Shown here: positions 31,255 through 39,195 of the stretch, one piece after another
Layout: every line of letters starts with the position of its first letter
How positions within the stretch are numbered: position 1 is the first letter of the stretch
Source: a bacterium
GTDB lineage: Bacteria > Zhuqueibacterota > Zhuqueibacteria > Residuimicrobiales > Residuimicrobiaceae
Direction of reading: 5' to 3'
Length of the DNA stretch: 64,000 bases
NCBI GenBank assembly: GCA_029554865.1
Contig: JAKPUX010000252.1
Coordinates: 1-64,000, forward strand
The notes under the pieces: generated by a model
What the model was told of the DNA's origin: nothing
Databases searched by the model: none
The model's input: the letters and a program-made list of their open reading frames with translations, nothing else
Program-made: the position numbers and the translations under genes

Positions 31255-32389
31255 ATCGGATCAGCCGGTGAAGCCCTGGAACCGTTTCGAACAGCATTTC
31301 AAACACCGCCAGCTCGCCTTTTTGGAATCCCTGCTCGGGGTGGAGGAATGCTCCCCGGCCGTGATCGATCATGCGGCCGTGCGACGGATTATCGTCGTCC
31401 GCCAGCACGATCAACTTGGTGATTTTCTCCTCTCGACGCCGGTCTTCAAGGCCCTGCGCGGGCGTTATCCCGGAGCGGAGATCACGGCGGTGACGCGCAG
31501 CTACACCGCCAAAGTGGCCGAGCACAACGAGAACATTGACCGGGTCGTTCCCGTCTACGAACACGGCGGTGAGTGGACCCTGCAGCGCCTGCGCGAGGTG
31601 GCGCGGCTCACCGGCGCCAGGGCGGATCTGACCGTCGTTCTCAACACCGTCAGCCATTCCCTCACCAGCGATCTGATCGCGCGCTTCGCCACCCGCGGTG
31701 TTATTGTCGGTTCGGAGCACCGCCCTTTCAAGGGCACGACGCGCAACTTTTTCTATCATATCAACGCCTCCTGCCTGGAGGGGGAGCGCCACCAGAGTCA
31801 GCGCAATCTGGACATTCTCAGGCCGCTCGGCATCGAGGGGGGGGATCTCCGCGAGCACATCCACATCACGCCTGAGGAGAGCGCCTGGGCCAGGGAGCAT
31901 CTGCGCACGCTCGGTCGGGAGGAGGGGAGGGCTCTGATCGCTGTCCATCCCGGCGCCGGCAAGGCCGGCAACCGCTGGCCGGCCGGGCGTTTTGCGGCCG
32001 CGGCCAACACCCTCGGTGCCGAATTCGGAGCGCAGATCTATGTGACCTGGGGCCGGCAGGAGGGGGCCCTGGGCGACGAACTCATCGCAGGACTGGAGCG
32101 GCCGCCCCTCCACTCCCTTCATGCCGAGATCCGCAGAATGGCTGCCCTTCTGGCCGAGGCTGATCTCTTTCTTTGCAACGACACCGGGGTCATGCACGTT
32201 GGCGCTGCCGTCGGCACTCCGCTGGCGGCGGTTTTCGGCCCGACCGACCCCGCGCTCTGGAAACCCTGGGGGGAGGAGTTCGTCGCCGTGCGCGCGGAGG
32301 ACCAGCGCTGTGCTTCGGTCACACTTGAACAACTCCTCGAGCCGGCGCGCCGGGTGCTTCAGGCCGGTGTCAAGAAATACAGGATTTAA
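31247..32389 (+). CDS. Glycosyltransferase family 9 (heptosyltransferase-like)
   Basis: 380 residues. After a 45-residue N-terminal extension it shows the GT9 start RIIVVRQHDQLGDFLLSTPVFKAL, the domain-junction IAVHPGAGKAGNRWPAGRF and the donor-site NDTGVMHVGAAVGTPLAAVFGPTDP. It resembles WaaF/WaaC enzymes that add heptose to LPS core. The start is uncertain: TTG 31247 overlaps the previous gene, GTG 31268 is seven codons shorter. AT-rich sequence follows. Confidence 0.85.
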   Translation: MPRSDQPVKPWNRFEQHFKHRQLAFLESLLGVEECSPAVIDHAAVRRIIVVRQHDQLGDFLLSTPVFKALRGRYPGAEITAVTRSYTAKVAEHNENIDRVVPVYEHGGEWTLQRLREVARLTGARADLTVVLNTVSHSLTSDLIARFATRGVIVGSEHRPFKGTTRNFFYHINASCLEGERHQSQRNLDILRPLGIEGGDLREHIHITPEESAWAREHLRTLGREEGRALIAVHPGAGKAGNRWPAGRFAAAANTLGAEFGAQIYVTWGRQEGALGDELIAGLERPPLHSLHAEIRRMAALLAEADLFLCNDTGVMHVGAAVGTPLAAVFGPTDPALWKPWGEEFVAVRAEDQRCASVTLEQLLEPARRVLQAGVKKYRI

Positions 32390-32461
32390 AACAATTATAA
32401 ATATACAAATAACGATTAGAGGTCCGGTCCGCTGCCGCGGCGAATTTGCCTAAAAAAAGGA

Positions 32462-32490
32462 TTGCATTTGTAGTTTCCATTCCATATTTT
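32462..32490 (+). promoter_or_regulatory. Sigma-70-like promoter of the acidic small protein
   Basis: TTGCAT, a 17-bp spacer, TATTTT, lying in a locally AT-rich stretch. Leader of about 40 nt to the ATG at 32538. Confidence 0.55.
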
Positions 32491-32537
32491 TGGGCGATTT
32501 TTTAATCCAGATATTGTGCATTAAGACTGAGGTAAAA

Positions 32538-32834
32538 ATGGCTGCAAAAAAATTTGTTGATGACGACGAGCTGAACGAGGAGGCTCTCCCCGAAGATGAG
32601 GGCGAGGAGGAGGAAGAAGAACTCGCCGAGGATCCTGATGAAGAAGACCTCGAGGAAATCCCCGAAGATGAAGTCGAGGTCGAAGTCGAAGCCGAGGACG
32701 ACGAGGAGTGGGACGATGAGTTCTGGGATGACGATGACGAAGACTGGGAGGACGATGAGGAGTGGGACGAGGAGGACGAAGAGGATTGGCTCGACGGCAC
32801 TCCGGAGTGGGAAGGCGATGATGACTGGGAATGA
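32538..32834 (+). CDS. Extremely acidic small protein
   Basis: 98 residues, of which about 62 are Asp or Glu by my count, with only two Lys and no Arg. Seven Trp are spaced through the second half, mostly preceded by an acidic pair (EEW, EDW, DDW). The product must be highly negative and probably disordered; regularly spaced Trp in an acidic chain suggests a binding or nucleic-acid-mimic surface, which is inference. ATG 32538 follows GAGGT; it has its own promoter and terminator, so it is independent of the GT genes on both sides. Not recognised. Confidence 0.75.
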   Translation: MAAKKFVDDDELNEEALPEDEGEEEEEELAEDPDEEDLEEIPEDEVEVEVEAEDDEEWDDEFWDDDDEDWEDDEEWDEEDEEDWLDGTPEWEGDDDWE

Positions 32835-32967
32835 ACCGGTTTTCCGCCTTGATATGCAGTCTGAAGATTTGAGGCGTGCCGGCGCCGGCCGGCGGGCGAA
32901 TTGAGCCCTAGGCCATCTGGCAAGGTTTAGCATGGCGGCGATACGGCGGCTGCCGCATCGCCTCACA

Positions 32968-32996
32968 AGCCCGGAGTGAGAACCTCCGGGCTTTTT
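32968..32996 (+). terminator. Rho-independent terminator after the acidic protein
   Basis: Perfect 9-bp stem AGCCCGGAG/CTCCGGGCT, seven-base loop, then T5 counting the last stem base. The 130 bases between the gene and this site show no further feature. Confidence 0.88.
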
Positions 32997-33095
32997 CGTC
33001 CCTGGCGCCCGGCGCCGGGGTAACAGCGGAAGGAGCAGGTTACGAAGCAGCAGGAGCGGACGAAGGCCGCGGGGATATCCTTCGATCCCGGACGG

Positions 33096-34142
33096 GTGGA
33101 GAGGATACTGATCATCAAGCTGAGGGCTGTCGGCGATGTGGTGCTTTCGACCATCGTCATCGACAATCTGCGCGGGACCTTTCCGACTGCCGCCATCGAT
33201 TTTCTCACTGAAGCGGCGGCGCGGGATGTGGTCTCGGGCCATGCCCAGCTCAATGAAATCCTCATCCTCGAGCGCGCGGCTATTGCCGGCATGGATCCCC
33301 GCGATCAACTCCGGGCCAACCTCGCCTTCCTGCAGCGCGTCCGCGGCCGGCGCTATGATCTGGTCTTCGATTTCTTCGGCAATCCCCGCAGTGCCCTGAT
33401 CACGCGCTGGAGCGGGGCCGCCTGGCGGGTGGGCTATGACTATCGCTTCCGCCGGCGGGCCTATAATGTCGTTGTCCCCTCGCGCGCCGACCAGGTGCAT
33501 GAGGCGGAGTGGCACCTCGACGCTCTTACCCATCTCGGCATTCCGGTGCTATCGCGCCATCTCTCCATGGCCCAAAGCGAGGCTGCCGCGGTCCGGGCGG
33601 AGGCCTTCTGGCATGAGGCGGAGCTCGAGGGAAAACGGGTGGTGGCCCTTAACTTCAGCGGCGGCTGGCCGGCGAAGCGCTGGCCTCTGGAGCGCTTTGC
33701 CGAGCTGGCGGGCCATGTGGCCGGCCGTTATGATGCGCGCCTCCTCGCCGTCTGGGGACCGGGCGAACTGCCCCAGGCGCAGGAGCTCGCCGCCATGGCC
33801 CCCGTCCCCGTCACTCTCATCCCCGAAACCAACCTTAAGGAGCTTGCCGCACTGCTCGGGCGGGTCGATCTTCTCGTCAGCACCGATTCAGGACCGATGC
33901 ATATCGCCGCCGCCATGGGCACCCCCTGCGTGGCCCTCTTCGGTCCCACCAACCACCTCCTGCAGGGCCCTTACGGCTCCAACCATCAGATCGTCACCAA
34001 CAACAGCCTCGATTGTCTGGGCTGCAACCGCACCGCCTGCAGCCACACCAGCTGCATGCAGGGCCTGACCGTCGAGGCGGTGCTCGCCGGGGTGGACAGG
34101 GCGGTGGCCTCCCTGCCTCGCCGCCATCAGGAGCGGAGATGA
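33096..34142 (+). CDS. Glycosyltransferase family 9 (heptosyltransferase-like)
   Basis: 348 residues. GT9 start RILIIKLRAVGDVVLSTIVIDNL, junction VVALNFSGGWPAKRWPLERF, and donor-site STDSGPMHIAAAMGTPCVALFGPTN. The C-terminus has a Cys cluster (DCLGCNRTACSHTSC) seen in many heptosyltransferase relatives. The start is GTG 33096; the frame stays open upstream to 33024 but offers no standard start codon. It is overlapped by the next small gene. Confidence 0.86.
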   Translation: MERILIIKLRAVGDVVLSTIVIDNLRGTFPTAAIDFLTEAAARDVVSGHAQLNEILILERAAIAGMDPRDQLRANLAFLQRVRGRRYDLVFDFFGNPRSALITRWSGAAWRVGYDYRFRRRAYNVVVPSRADQVHEAEWHLDALTHLGIPVLSRHLSMAQSEAAAVRAEAFWHEAELEGKRVVALNFSGGWPAKRWPLERFAELAGHVAGRYDARLLAVWGPGELPQAQELAAMAPVPVTLIPETNLKELAALLGRVDLLVSTDSGPMHIAAAMGTPCVALFGPTNHLLQGPYGSNHQIVTNNSLDCLGCNRTACSHTSCMQGLTVEAVLAGVDRAVASLPRRHQERR

Positions 34143-34471
34143 AAAAGCCCGCCCACGCGATCATGCATGGGGAGGGGGGGGAATCCATCCCCTCGCTCCA
34201 CGAACTGCTTGCCCTGATGAATGAGCGCACTTCACGGCAAGCGCTCGAACTCGCCGGCGGAGAACGGGTGAGCTGGGCGGGACTGCTTTTTCCGCCCCTG
34301 GGCCGCTTTCTGCGCATCTGGCTGCTGCAGGGTCTGATCTGGCGGGGTTTTCACGGCTTCCGTCAGGCCTGGGCGGCCGCCCTGCAGTTGATGCTGCTCA
34401 GGATGAAGATCTGGCATCTGCAGAACCATATCGCGGCCCCGGACGGGCCGCAGGGGAGGGTGCGTCCATGA
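34139..34471 (+). CDS. Small protein resembling the C-terminal tail of GT2 enzymes
   Basis: 110 residues, starting ATG after GGAG and overlapping genes on both sides (by four bp each), so it is very likely translated. Residues 45-100 (LLFPPLGRFLRIWLLQGLIW then RGFHGF) resemble the last 55 residues of the following GT2 protein (ILFRPLHAFIKMYLLKRGF then RDGLPGL). That tail is the membrane-interface part of WaaE/KdtX-type enzymes. There is no catalytic domain. It may help dock a glycosyltransferase at the membrane. Confidence 0.7.
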   Translation: MKKPAHAIMHGEGGESIPSLHELLALMNERTSRQALELAGGERVSWAGLLFPPLGRFLRIWLLQGLIWRGFHGFRQAWAAALQLMLLRMKIWHLQNHIAAPDGPQGRVRP

Positions 34472-35229
34472 GCACCCTCTCGGTCATTGTTATCACCCTC
34501 AACGAGGCGCGTCACATCGAGGCCTGCCTCGAGAGCGTCGCCTGGGCCGATGAGATCATCGTCGTCGACGCCGAGAGCACGGACGAGACCGCGGCGATAG
34601 CGCGCCGTTTCACGGATAAAGTCTATATCGAGAAATTCCGCGGCTACAGCGGGCAGAAAAACTTCGCCCTTGTGCAGGCCGGGAGTGAATGGGTGCTCTG
34701 GCTCGACGCCGATGAGCGCGTGACCCCGGAGCTGGCGGAGGAGATCCGCACTACCATCGCCGGCACCCCCGCGGCGGCCGGGTATGAAATGCCTCGCAAG
34801 GCCTTCTTTCTCGGCCGCTGGATCAGACACTGCGGCTGGTATCCCGGCCACGTTTTGCGCCTCTTCCGCCGCGACTGCGGCCGCTTCGATGACCGCGAGG
34901 TGCACGAAACTTTGATCCTCAACGGGGCGAGGGGGCGGCTGCGGAGGGATCTGGAACACTATACCGACGAATCGATCGAGCACTATTTCTGGAAATTCAA
35001 CCGCTATACCACCCTCGCTGCGGAAGAATTGGCCGGCCGCGGCCGCCGCGCCGGCATGGCCAGCATCCTGTTCCGCCCCCTCCACGCCTTCATCAAGATG
35101 TACCTCCTCAAGCGCGGCTTCCGCGACGGTCTCCCCGGCCTCATCCTCTGTCTGCTCTCGGCCAACTATGTCGCAGCCAAATATGCCAAGCTCGCCGAAC
35201 GGGGAGCGCAGAACTGGAAACTGTCTTGA
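34468..35229 (+). CDS. Glycosyltransferase family 2 (WaaE/KdtX-like)
   Basis: 253 residues. GT-A start LSVIVITLNEARHIEACLES, nucleotide Asp in IIVVDAESTDET, metal motif WLDADER, and an amphipathic C-terminal tail. Related WaaE/KdtX enzymes add a glucose to the inner core of LPS. It closes the envelope-glycan run and is followed at once by repeat copy C. Confidence 0.88.
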   Translation: MSTLSVIVITLNEARHIEACLESVAWADEIIVVDAESTDETAAIARRFTDKVYIEKFRGYSGQKNFALVQAGSEWVLWLDADERVTPELAEEIRTTIAGTPAAAGYEMPRKAFFLGRWIRHCGWYPGHVLRLFRRDCGRFDDREVHETLILNGARGRLRRDLEHYTDESIEHYFWKFNRYTTLAAEELAGRGRRAGMASILFRPLHAFIKMYLLKRGFRDGLPGLILCLLSANYVAAKYAKLAERGAQNWKLS

Positions 35230-35317
35230 TGCCCCCCAAAAACAGAATCCCACCCGGATGCAATGAGTGAGGCAGCGCAGGGTGGCAGTTGGGAGCCGGA
35301 ATTCATGAGTACCCTGT
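35228..35317 (+). repeat. Degenerate intergenic repeat element, copy C
   Basis: Its first 35 bases (CCCCCCAA, then ATCCCACCCGGATG) match the first part of copy B at 38928-38962; its last 30 bases (GGGAGCC...GTACCCTG) match the cores of copies A and B. It starts at the GT2 stop codon and ends 12 bp before the STAS promoter. Confidence 0.55.
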
Positions 35318-35329
35318 GAAAATTATCAC

Positions 35330-35358
35330 TTGAACCTTTGTTTGAAATCCATTACATT
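35330..35358 (+). promoter_or_regulatory. Sigma-70-like promoter of the STAS gene
   Basis: TTGAAC, a 17-bp spacer, TACATT; leader of about 60 nt. Confidence 0.65.
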
Positions 35359-35425
35359 ACATCAGATCAGGGGGTAACGATTCAAGAATGTAAGGACGCA
35401 GTGATCTCCACGGAGGGTTGTGAGC

Positions 35426-35776
35426 ATGAATTTCAAGGTGGATACTAAAAACGATACCTATATTTTCCGGCTGCGCGAGGAGCGCCTCAATGCCCATATC
35501 GCGCCGGACCTCAAGGCGCAGCTCCTGCTCCTGATCGGGGATGAGACCAACAATGACATCCTGCTCGATCTGAGCAAGGTCAAAATCGTCGACTCTTCCG
35601 GCCTCGGTGCGATTTTACTCGGGCTGCGTCAGGCGCGCGCCAACGACCGCCGCTTCGCCCTGCTCGGCACCCACAAGCGGGTCAACAGCCTCATCCAGAT
35701 CGCCCAGGTCGGCAGTGTCCTGACCAGCTACCAGGATGAAGAGGAGGCCCTCTCAGGCATGGCGGCAGGGGAGTAG
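35426..35776 (+). CDS. STAS-domain protein (anti-sigma factor antagonist type)
   Basis: 116 residues, a single STAS domain. The phosphorylation-site region is intact: D56-S57-S58-G59 in KIVDSSGLGAIL. SpoIIAA-like proteins bind a partner kinase/anti-sigma factor when unphosphorylated. No kinase, phosphatase or sigma partner is adjacent, so it is an orphan with its own promoter and terminator. ATG 35426 is chosen because GGAGG sits nine bases upstream; GTG 35420 is too close. Confidence 0.88.
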   Translation: MNFKVDTKNDTYIFRLREERLNAHIAPDLKAQLLLLIGDETNNDILLDLSKVKIVDSSGLGAILLGLRQARANDRRFALLGTHKRVNSLIQIAQVGSVLTSYQDEEEALSGMAAGE

Positions 35777-35811
35777 CTCCATCGGCCGCTTCAGTAATAC
35801 CTGTAAAAAGA

Positions 35812-35849
35812 AAATCCCGCTCTTCCGTGAGGAGGAGCGGGATTTTTTT
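35812..35849. terminator. Bidirectional terminator shared by the STAS gene and nrdJ
   Basis: An 11-bp stem AAATCCCGCTC/GAGCGGGATTT is flanked by T runs in both directions (A-rich on the left, T7 on the right), so it can end transcription from both convergent genes. Confidence 0.88.
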
Positions 35850-35864
35850 ATCGGCCGTTGGTTT

Positions 35865-38594
35865 TCATGAGCAGCCGTCGGTGCTGCCGCAGACCAGACA
35901 CTTGTGGCAGGCCCCGTTGCGCACCATGATGGCGCCGCAGTTGTAGCAGGGCGGGGCGTCGCTCTGATCCTGAAAGCTTCTTTCGGGTTCGCCCGGCTGC
36001 GGGGTCAGATTGGCCTGTTTGAAGCCGTTGAGGGCGTCCGGTTTTTCGTTATCCGAGACCCGGTTGGCGAGGTATTTCTGCTCCAGCCAGCGGAAGATAT
36101 AGTCGGCGATCGACTTGGCGAAATGGATGGAGGGATTGGGGGTCCAGCCGTAGGGTTCGAAGTGGGTGTAGCTGAATTTGCGCACCAGCACCTCGAGGGG
36201 GACACCGTACTGGAGGCTGATCGAGATCGAGGTGGCAAAGGCGTCGACCAGGCCGGAGATGGTCGATCCGGTTTTGGCCATGGTGACAAAGATTTCGCCC
36301 GGCTTGCCGTCGTTGTACTCGCCGACGGTGATATAGCCCTCATGTCCGGCGATGGAGAACTTGTGGGTGCAGGAGCGGCGTTCATCCGGAAGCCTGCGCC
36401 TCTGCCCGGTGAAGGAGTTGTTCTCCGTGTTAGCCTGGTCTTCGCCGGCCTTGGTGACCACGGGTTGGGAGCGCTTGGAGCCGTCACGGTAGATGGCGAT
36501 TGATTTGAGCCCCAGCTTCCAGGCCTCCATGTAGACGTCAGCGATGTCGCTGACCGTGCAGTTGTTGGGCATGTTGACGGTTTTGGAGATGGCGCCCGAA
36601 AGGAAGGGCTGCACGGCGGCCATCATCCGGACATGGCCCATGTGATGGATGAAGCGGTTGCCGTTGAGGGGCATGAAGGCGCAGTCGAAAACCGGCAGGT
36701 GCTCCTTAAGCAGATAGGGCGCACCCTCAATGGTGTCTTCGCGTTCCAGGTAGGCGATGATCTCTTTGACCTGGTCGTCGGGGTAGCCCAGCCGGTGGAG
36801 GGCGGGGGTGATGGTTTTATTGACCAGCTTGAGCTTGCCGCCGCCGACGAGGCGCTTGTATTTGATCAGGGCGATGTCCGGTTCGATGCCGGTGGTGTCG
36901 CAATCCATCATAAAGCCGATGGTGCCGGTCGGGGCCAACACGGTCACCTGGGCATTGCGGAAGCCCCAGCGTTCGCCCATTTCATGGGCGTCATTCCAGA
37001 CCTCGTTGGCCGCGTCGATGAGGGCGGCAGGAACGAGGGCGGTGTTGATCTCTTCGAGAGCGGCGCAGTGCTTGCGGATGACGCGCAGCATCGGCTCGCG
37101 GTTCTTGTCGTATTCGGCAAAGGGGCCCATGGCGCTGGAGAGAATGGCCGAACTCAGATAGGCCTGGCCGGTCATCAGGGCGGTCAGGGTGGCGGCCAGG
37201 GCGCGCCCCTCGTCGCTGTCGTAGGGCAGACCGTAGTACATGAGCAGGGCGCCGAGATTGGCAAAGCCGAGGCCGAGCGGCCGGAAGAGATGGCTGTTGC
37301 GGGTGATCTGCTCGTTCGGATAGCTGGCGCCTGCGACGATGATCTCCTGGGCGATGATGAGGAGGCTGACCGCGCGGCGGAAGGCCTCGATGTCGAACTC
37401 GCCGCTCTCCCGGACGAATCTGAGCAGGTTTAGGGAGGCGAGATTGCACGACGAGTTGTCGACGAACATGTATTCGCTGCAGGGATTCGAGGCATTGATG
37501 GGGGCTGAATTGGGGCAGGTGTGCCAGTCGTTGATGGTGGTGTGGAACTGGATGCCCGGGTCCCCGCAGACGTGCGCGGCATCGGTCATCATCTTGAAAA
37601 GATCGACCGCCCGGTGGATCTCCACCACCTCGCCGCCGGTGACGGCGCGGGTCTGCCAAGGACCGTCCATCTTGACTGCCTGCATGAACTCTTCGGTCAC
37701 CCTGACGCTGTTGTTGGAGTTCTGGAAAAAGACCGAGTGATAGGCCTCGCCCCCGAAGCTGCCGTCATAGCCCATCTCGATCAGCGCCCAGGCCTTCTTC
37801 TCTTCATTGGCCTTGCAGTTGATGAATTCGACGACATCGGGATGGTCGGCATTGAGGATGACCATCTTGGCGGCGCGGCGGGTTTTGCCGCCCGATTTGA
37901 TGACCCCGGCAAAGGCGTCGTAGCCGCGCATGAAGGAGACCGGGCCGGAAGCGCTGCCGCCGGTGGAGAGCTTTTCCTTGGAGGAGCGCAGGGGCGAGAG
38001 GTTGGTGCCGGTGCCCGAGCCCCACTTGAAGAGCATGCCCTCGGTCTTGGCCAGATCGAGGATGGATTCCATGGTGTCCTCGACCGAGTTGATGAAGCAA
38101 GCGGAGCACTGGGGATGATCCTCCACCCCCATATTGAACCAGACCGGGCTGTTGAAGGAAGCCTTTTGGTTGACCAGCAGGTGGGTGAGCTCCCATTCAA
38201 AGGTGCGGGCATCCTGGAGGGAGGCAAAATAGCCCGCTTCCTCACCCCAGCGGGCGATGGTCTTGGCCACACGGTCGATCAGGGACTTGATGCTGGTTTC
38301 GGGTTGGGACGAATTTTTATGGGAATGAAAATACTTGGAGGCGACGATATTGAGGGCGGTCTGGCTCCAGAAATCCGGGGCTTCGATGTTCTCGCGATCG
38401 AAGATGACCTCCCCCTTGTCATTGGTGATGGAAGCGCTTCTAAGCTCCCAGACCAGCTCGTCGTAGGGATGCACTCCCGCCTTGGTGAAAAAACGCGGGA
38501 TGCTCAGTTTTTCTCGTTCTTTGGGACTCTCAGGAAAAAGGGTCGGTTCCACATCGATAAGCGCCATCTTCTCGGACCTGCCGTACTCCTTCAT
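35865..38594 (-). CDS. nrdJ: Adenosylcobalamin-dependent ribonucleotide reductase (class II)
   Basis: 909 residues. Active-site regions SACFINSVEDTMESI, NPCSEYMFVDNSSCNL and the barrel segments PTGTIGFMMDCDTTGIEPD are present. The C-terminus carries the Cys-rich zinc-type tail (CYNCGAIMV...CHKCLVCG) of the NrdJ group. It reduces ribonucleotides without oxygen, using B12, which suits a fermentative or facultative life. The ATG at 38594 follows AGGAG; an upstream in-frame ATG at 38657 lacks a ribosome site. No cobalamin riboswitch was seen in the leader. Confidence 0.95.
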   Translation of the reverse strand: MKEYGRSEKMALIDVEPTLFPESPKEREKLSIPRFFTKAGVHPYDELVWELRSASITNDKGEVIFDRENIEAPDFWSQTALNIVASKYFHSHKNSSQPETSIKSLIDRVAKTIARWGEEAGYFASLQDARTFEWELTHLLVNQKASFNSPVWFNMGVEDHPQCSACFINSVEDTMESILDLAKTEGMLFKWGSGTGTNLSPLRSSKEKLSTGGSASGPVSFMRGYDAFAGVIKSGGKTRRAAKMVILNADHPDVVEFINCKANEEKKAWALIEMGYDGSFGGEAYHSVFFQNSNNSVRVTEEFMQAVKMDGPWQTRAVTGGEVVEIHRAVDLFKMMTDAAHVCGDPGIQFHTTINDWHTCPNSAPINASNPCSEYMFVDNSSCNLASLNLLRFVRESGEFDIEAFRRAVSLLIIAQEIIVAGASYPNEQITRNSHLFRPLGLGFANLGALLMYYGLPYDSDEGRALAATLTALMTGQAYLSSAILSSAMGPFAEYDKNREPMLRVIRKHCAALEEINTALVPAALIDAANEVWNDAHEMGERWGFRNAQVTVLAPTGTIGFMMDCDTTGIEPDIALIKYKRLVGGGKLKLVNKTITPALHRLGYPDDQVKEIIAYLEREDTIEGAPYLLKEHLPVFDCAFMPLNGNRFIHHMGHVRMMAAVQPFLSGAISKTVNMPNNCTVSDIADVYMEAWKLGLKSIAIYRDGSKRSQPVVTKAGEDQANTENNSFTGQRRRLPDERRSCTHKFSIAGHEGYITVGEYNDGKPGEIFVTMAKTGSTISGLVDAFATSISISLQYGVPLEVLVRKFSYTHFEPYGWTPNPSIHFAKSIADYIFRWLEQKYLANRVSDNEKPDALNGFKQANLTPQPGEPERSFQDQSDAPPCYNCGAIMVRNGACHKCLVCGSTDGCS

Positions 38595-38747
38595 ACCATC
38601 TCCTCTTGTTACAAAGACAAGGATTCCCCACACGCCTGAGAGAGCGCTTTTTTCCAATGCGGTAATGTTTGGGGTTGATTATTTTGATTTGAGCAGAGGC
38701 CCCCGATCCCACAGTTCGGTTGCTTGAGTCAGGGGGGGCGTAGACTT

Positions 38748-38780
38748 CGTTGCAATGCGAAGCTGCTGCTTGCTGCAACG
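38748..38780 (-). promoter_or_regulatory. Hairpin at the 5' end of the nrdJ transcript
   Basis: CGTTGCA and TGCAACG form the outer stem, with an inner GCTTGC/GCgAAGC stem. It sits right at the predicted transcription start (about 38776). It may protect the 5' end, or mark an operator. Confidence 0.5.
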
Positions 38781-38782
38781 TC

Positions 38783-38811
38783 AATTTAGAAAAATGCCGG
38801 ACCATTGTCAA
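38783..38811 (-). promoter_or_regulatory. Sigma-70-like promoter of nrdJ
   Basis: Read on the minus strand: TTGACA, a 17-bp spacer, TAAATT. The leader to the nrdJ ATG is about 180 nt. Confidence 0.75.
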
Positions 38812-38927
38812 GTGAAAAAGTCAATATTTTGTAGTTAATTTGTGCTCCACGTCAAGCTATAGTAGGCATTGAAGTTGCAGGGAATAATCACCATGCGGCG
38901 GCTGTTGTCTCCATGGGAGGAAAATGT
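38812..38927. other. AT-rich spacer between divergent nrdJ and ribD
   Basis: Part of the 590-bp gap between the two start codons. No gene, RNA or clear motif is seen in this part; a further -35-like TTGACT lies just upstream of the nrdJ promoter. Confidence 0.4.
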
Positions 38928-39036
38928 TGATGTCCCCCCAATACGAAGTCCCATCCGAATGAAACCAAGTGTACGGAGGGATTGGAGTATACGGCGGGGT
39001 GAGTCAGGTGGAAACCAGATTTCGGGGCTACCCTGG
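38928..39036 (+). repeat. Degenerate intergenic repeat element, copy B
   Basis: This copy has both halves: a left part (TGATGTCCCCCCAATACG) shared with copy C and a right part with AAACCAGATTTCGGGG and CTACCCTGG shared with copy A. All three copies lie in the same orientation and outside genes. Confidence 0.6.
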
Positions 39037-39173
39037 AGGAAAATAGCTTGCTTTAGGGCCCAGTTATCCGTAACTTTTTCTCCAGTTTGGGGCCCTGCGC
39101 AGCGTTCCGGCCGGCGCCGGCCCTGCATTTGGATGATTCTTCGGCGGGCGGCCCGGATGAGGGCAGCCGCCGG

Positions 39174-39195
39174 AGGTGCAATGCATGCTGCACCT
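39174..39195 (+). promoter_or_regulatory. Hairpin enclosing the ribD start codon
   Basis: A perfect 7-bp stem AGGTGCA/TGCACCT encloses an eight-base loop ATGCATGC that contains the ATG at 39185. The stem includes part of the GGAGG ribosome site. This could limit ribD translation. Confidence 0.5.

Noticed and set aside
32918-32931. TGGCAAGG...AGC as a sigma-54 promoter before the second GT9 gene
   Set aside because: Spacing is GG-N9-GC, one base short, and it lies upstream of a terminator.
35283-35297. TGGCAGTTGGGAGC as a sigma-54 promoter before the STAS gene
   Set aside because: GG-N9-GC spacing is wrong and the bases belong to repeat copy C; a good sigma-70 promoter lies just after.
38595-38850. 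Cobalamin riboswitch upstream of nrdJ
   Set aside because: No B12-box-like sequence on the minus strand.
39050-39184. FMN riboswitch upstream of ribD
   Set aside because: The conserved RFN blocks could not be found on either strand.
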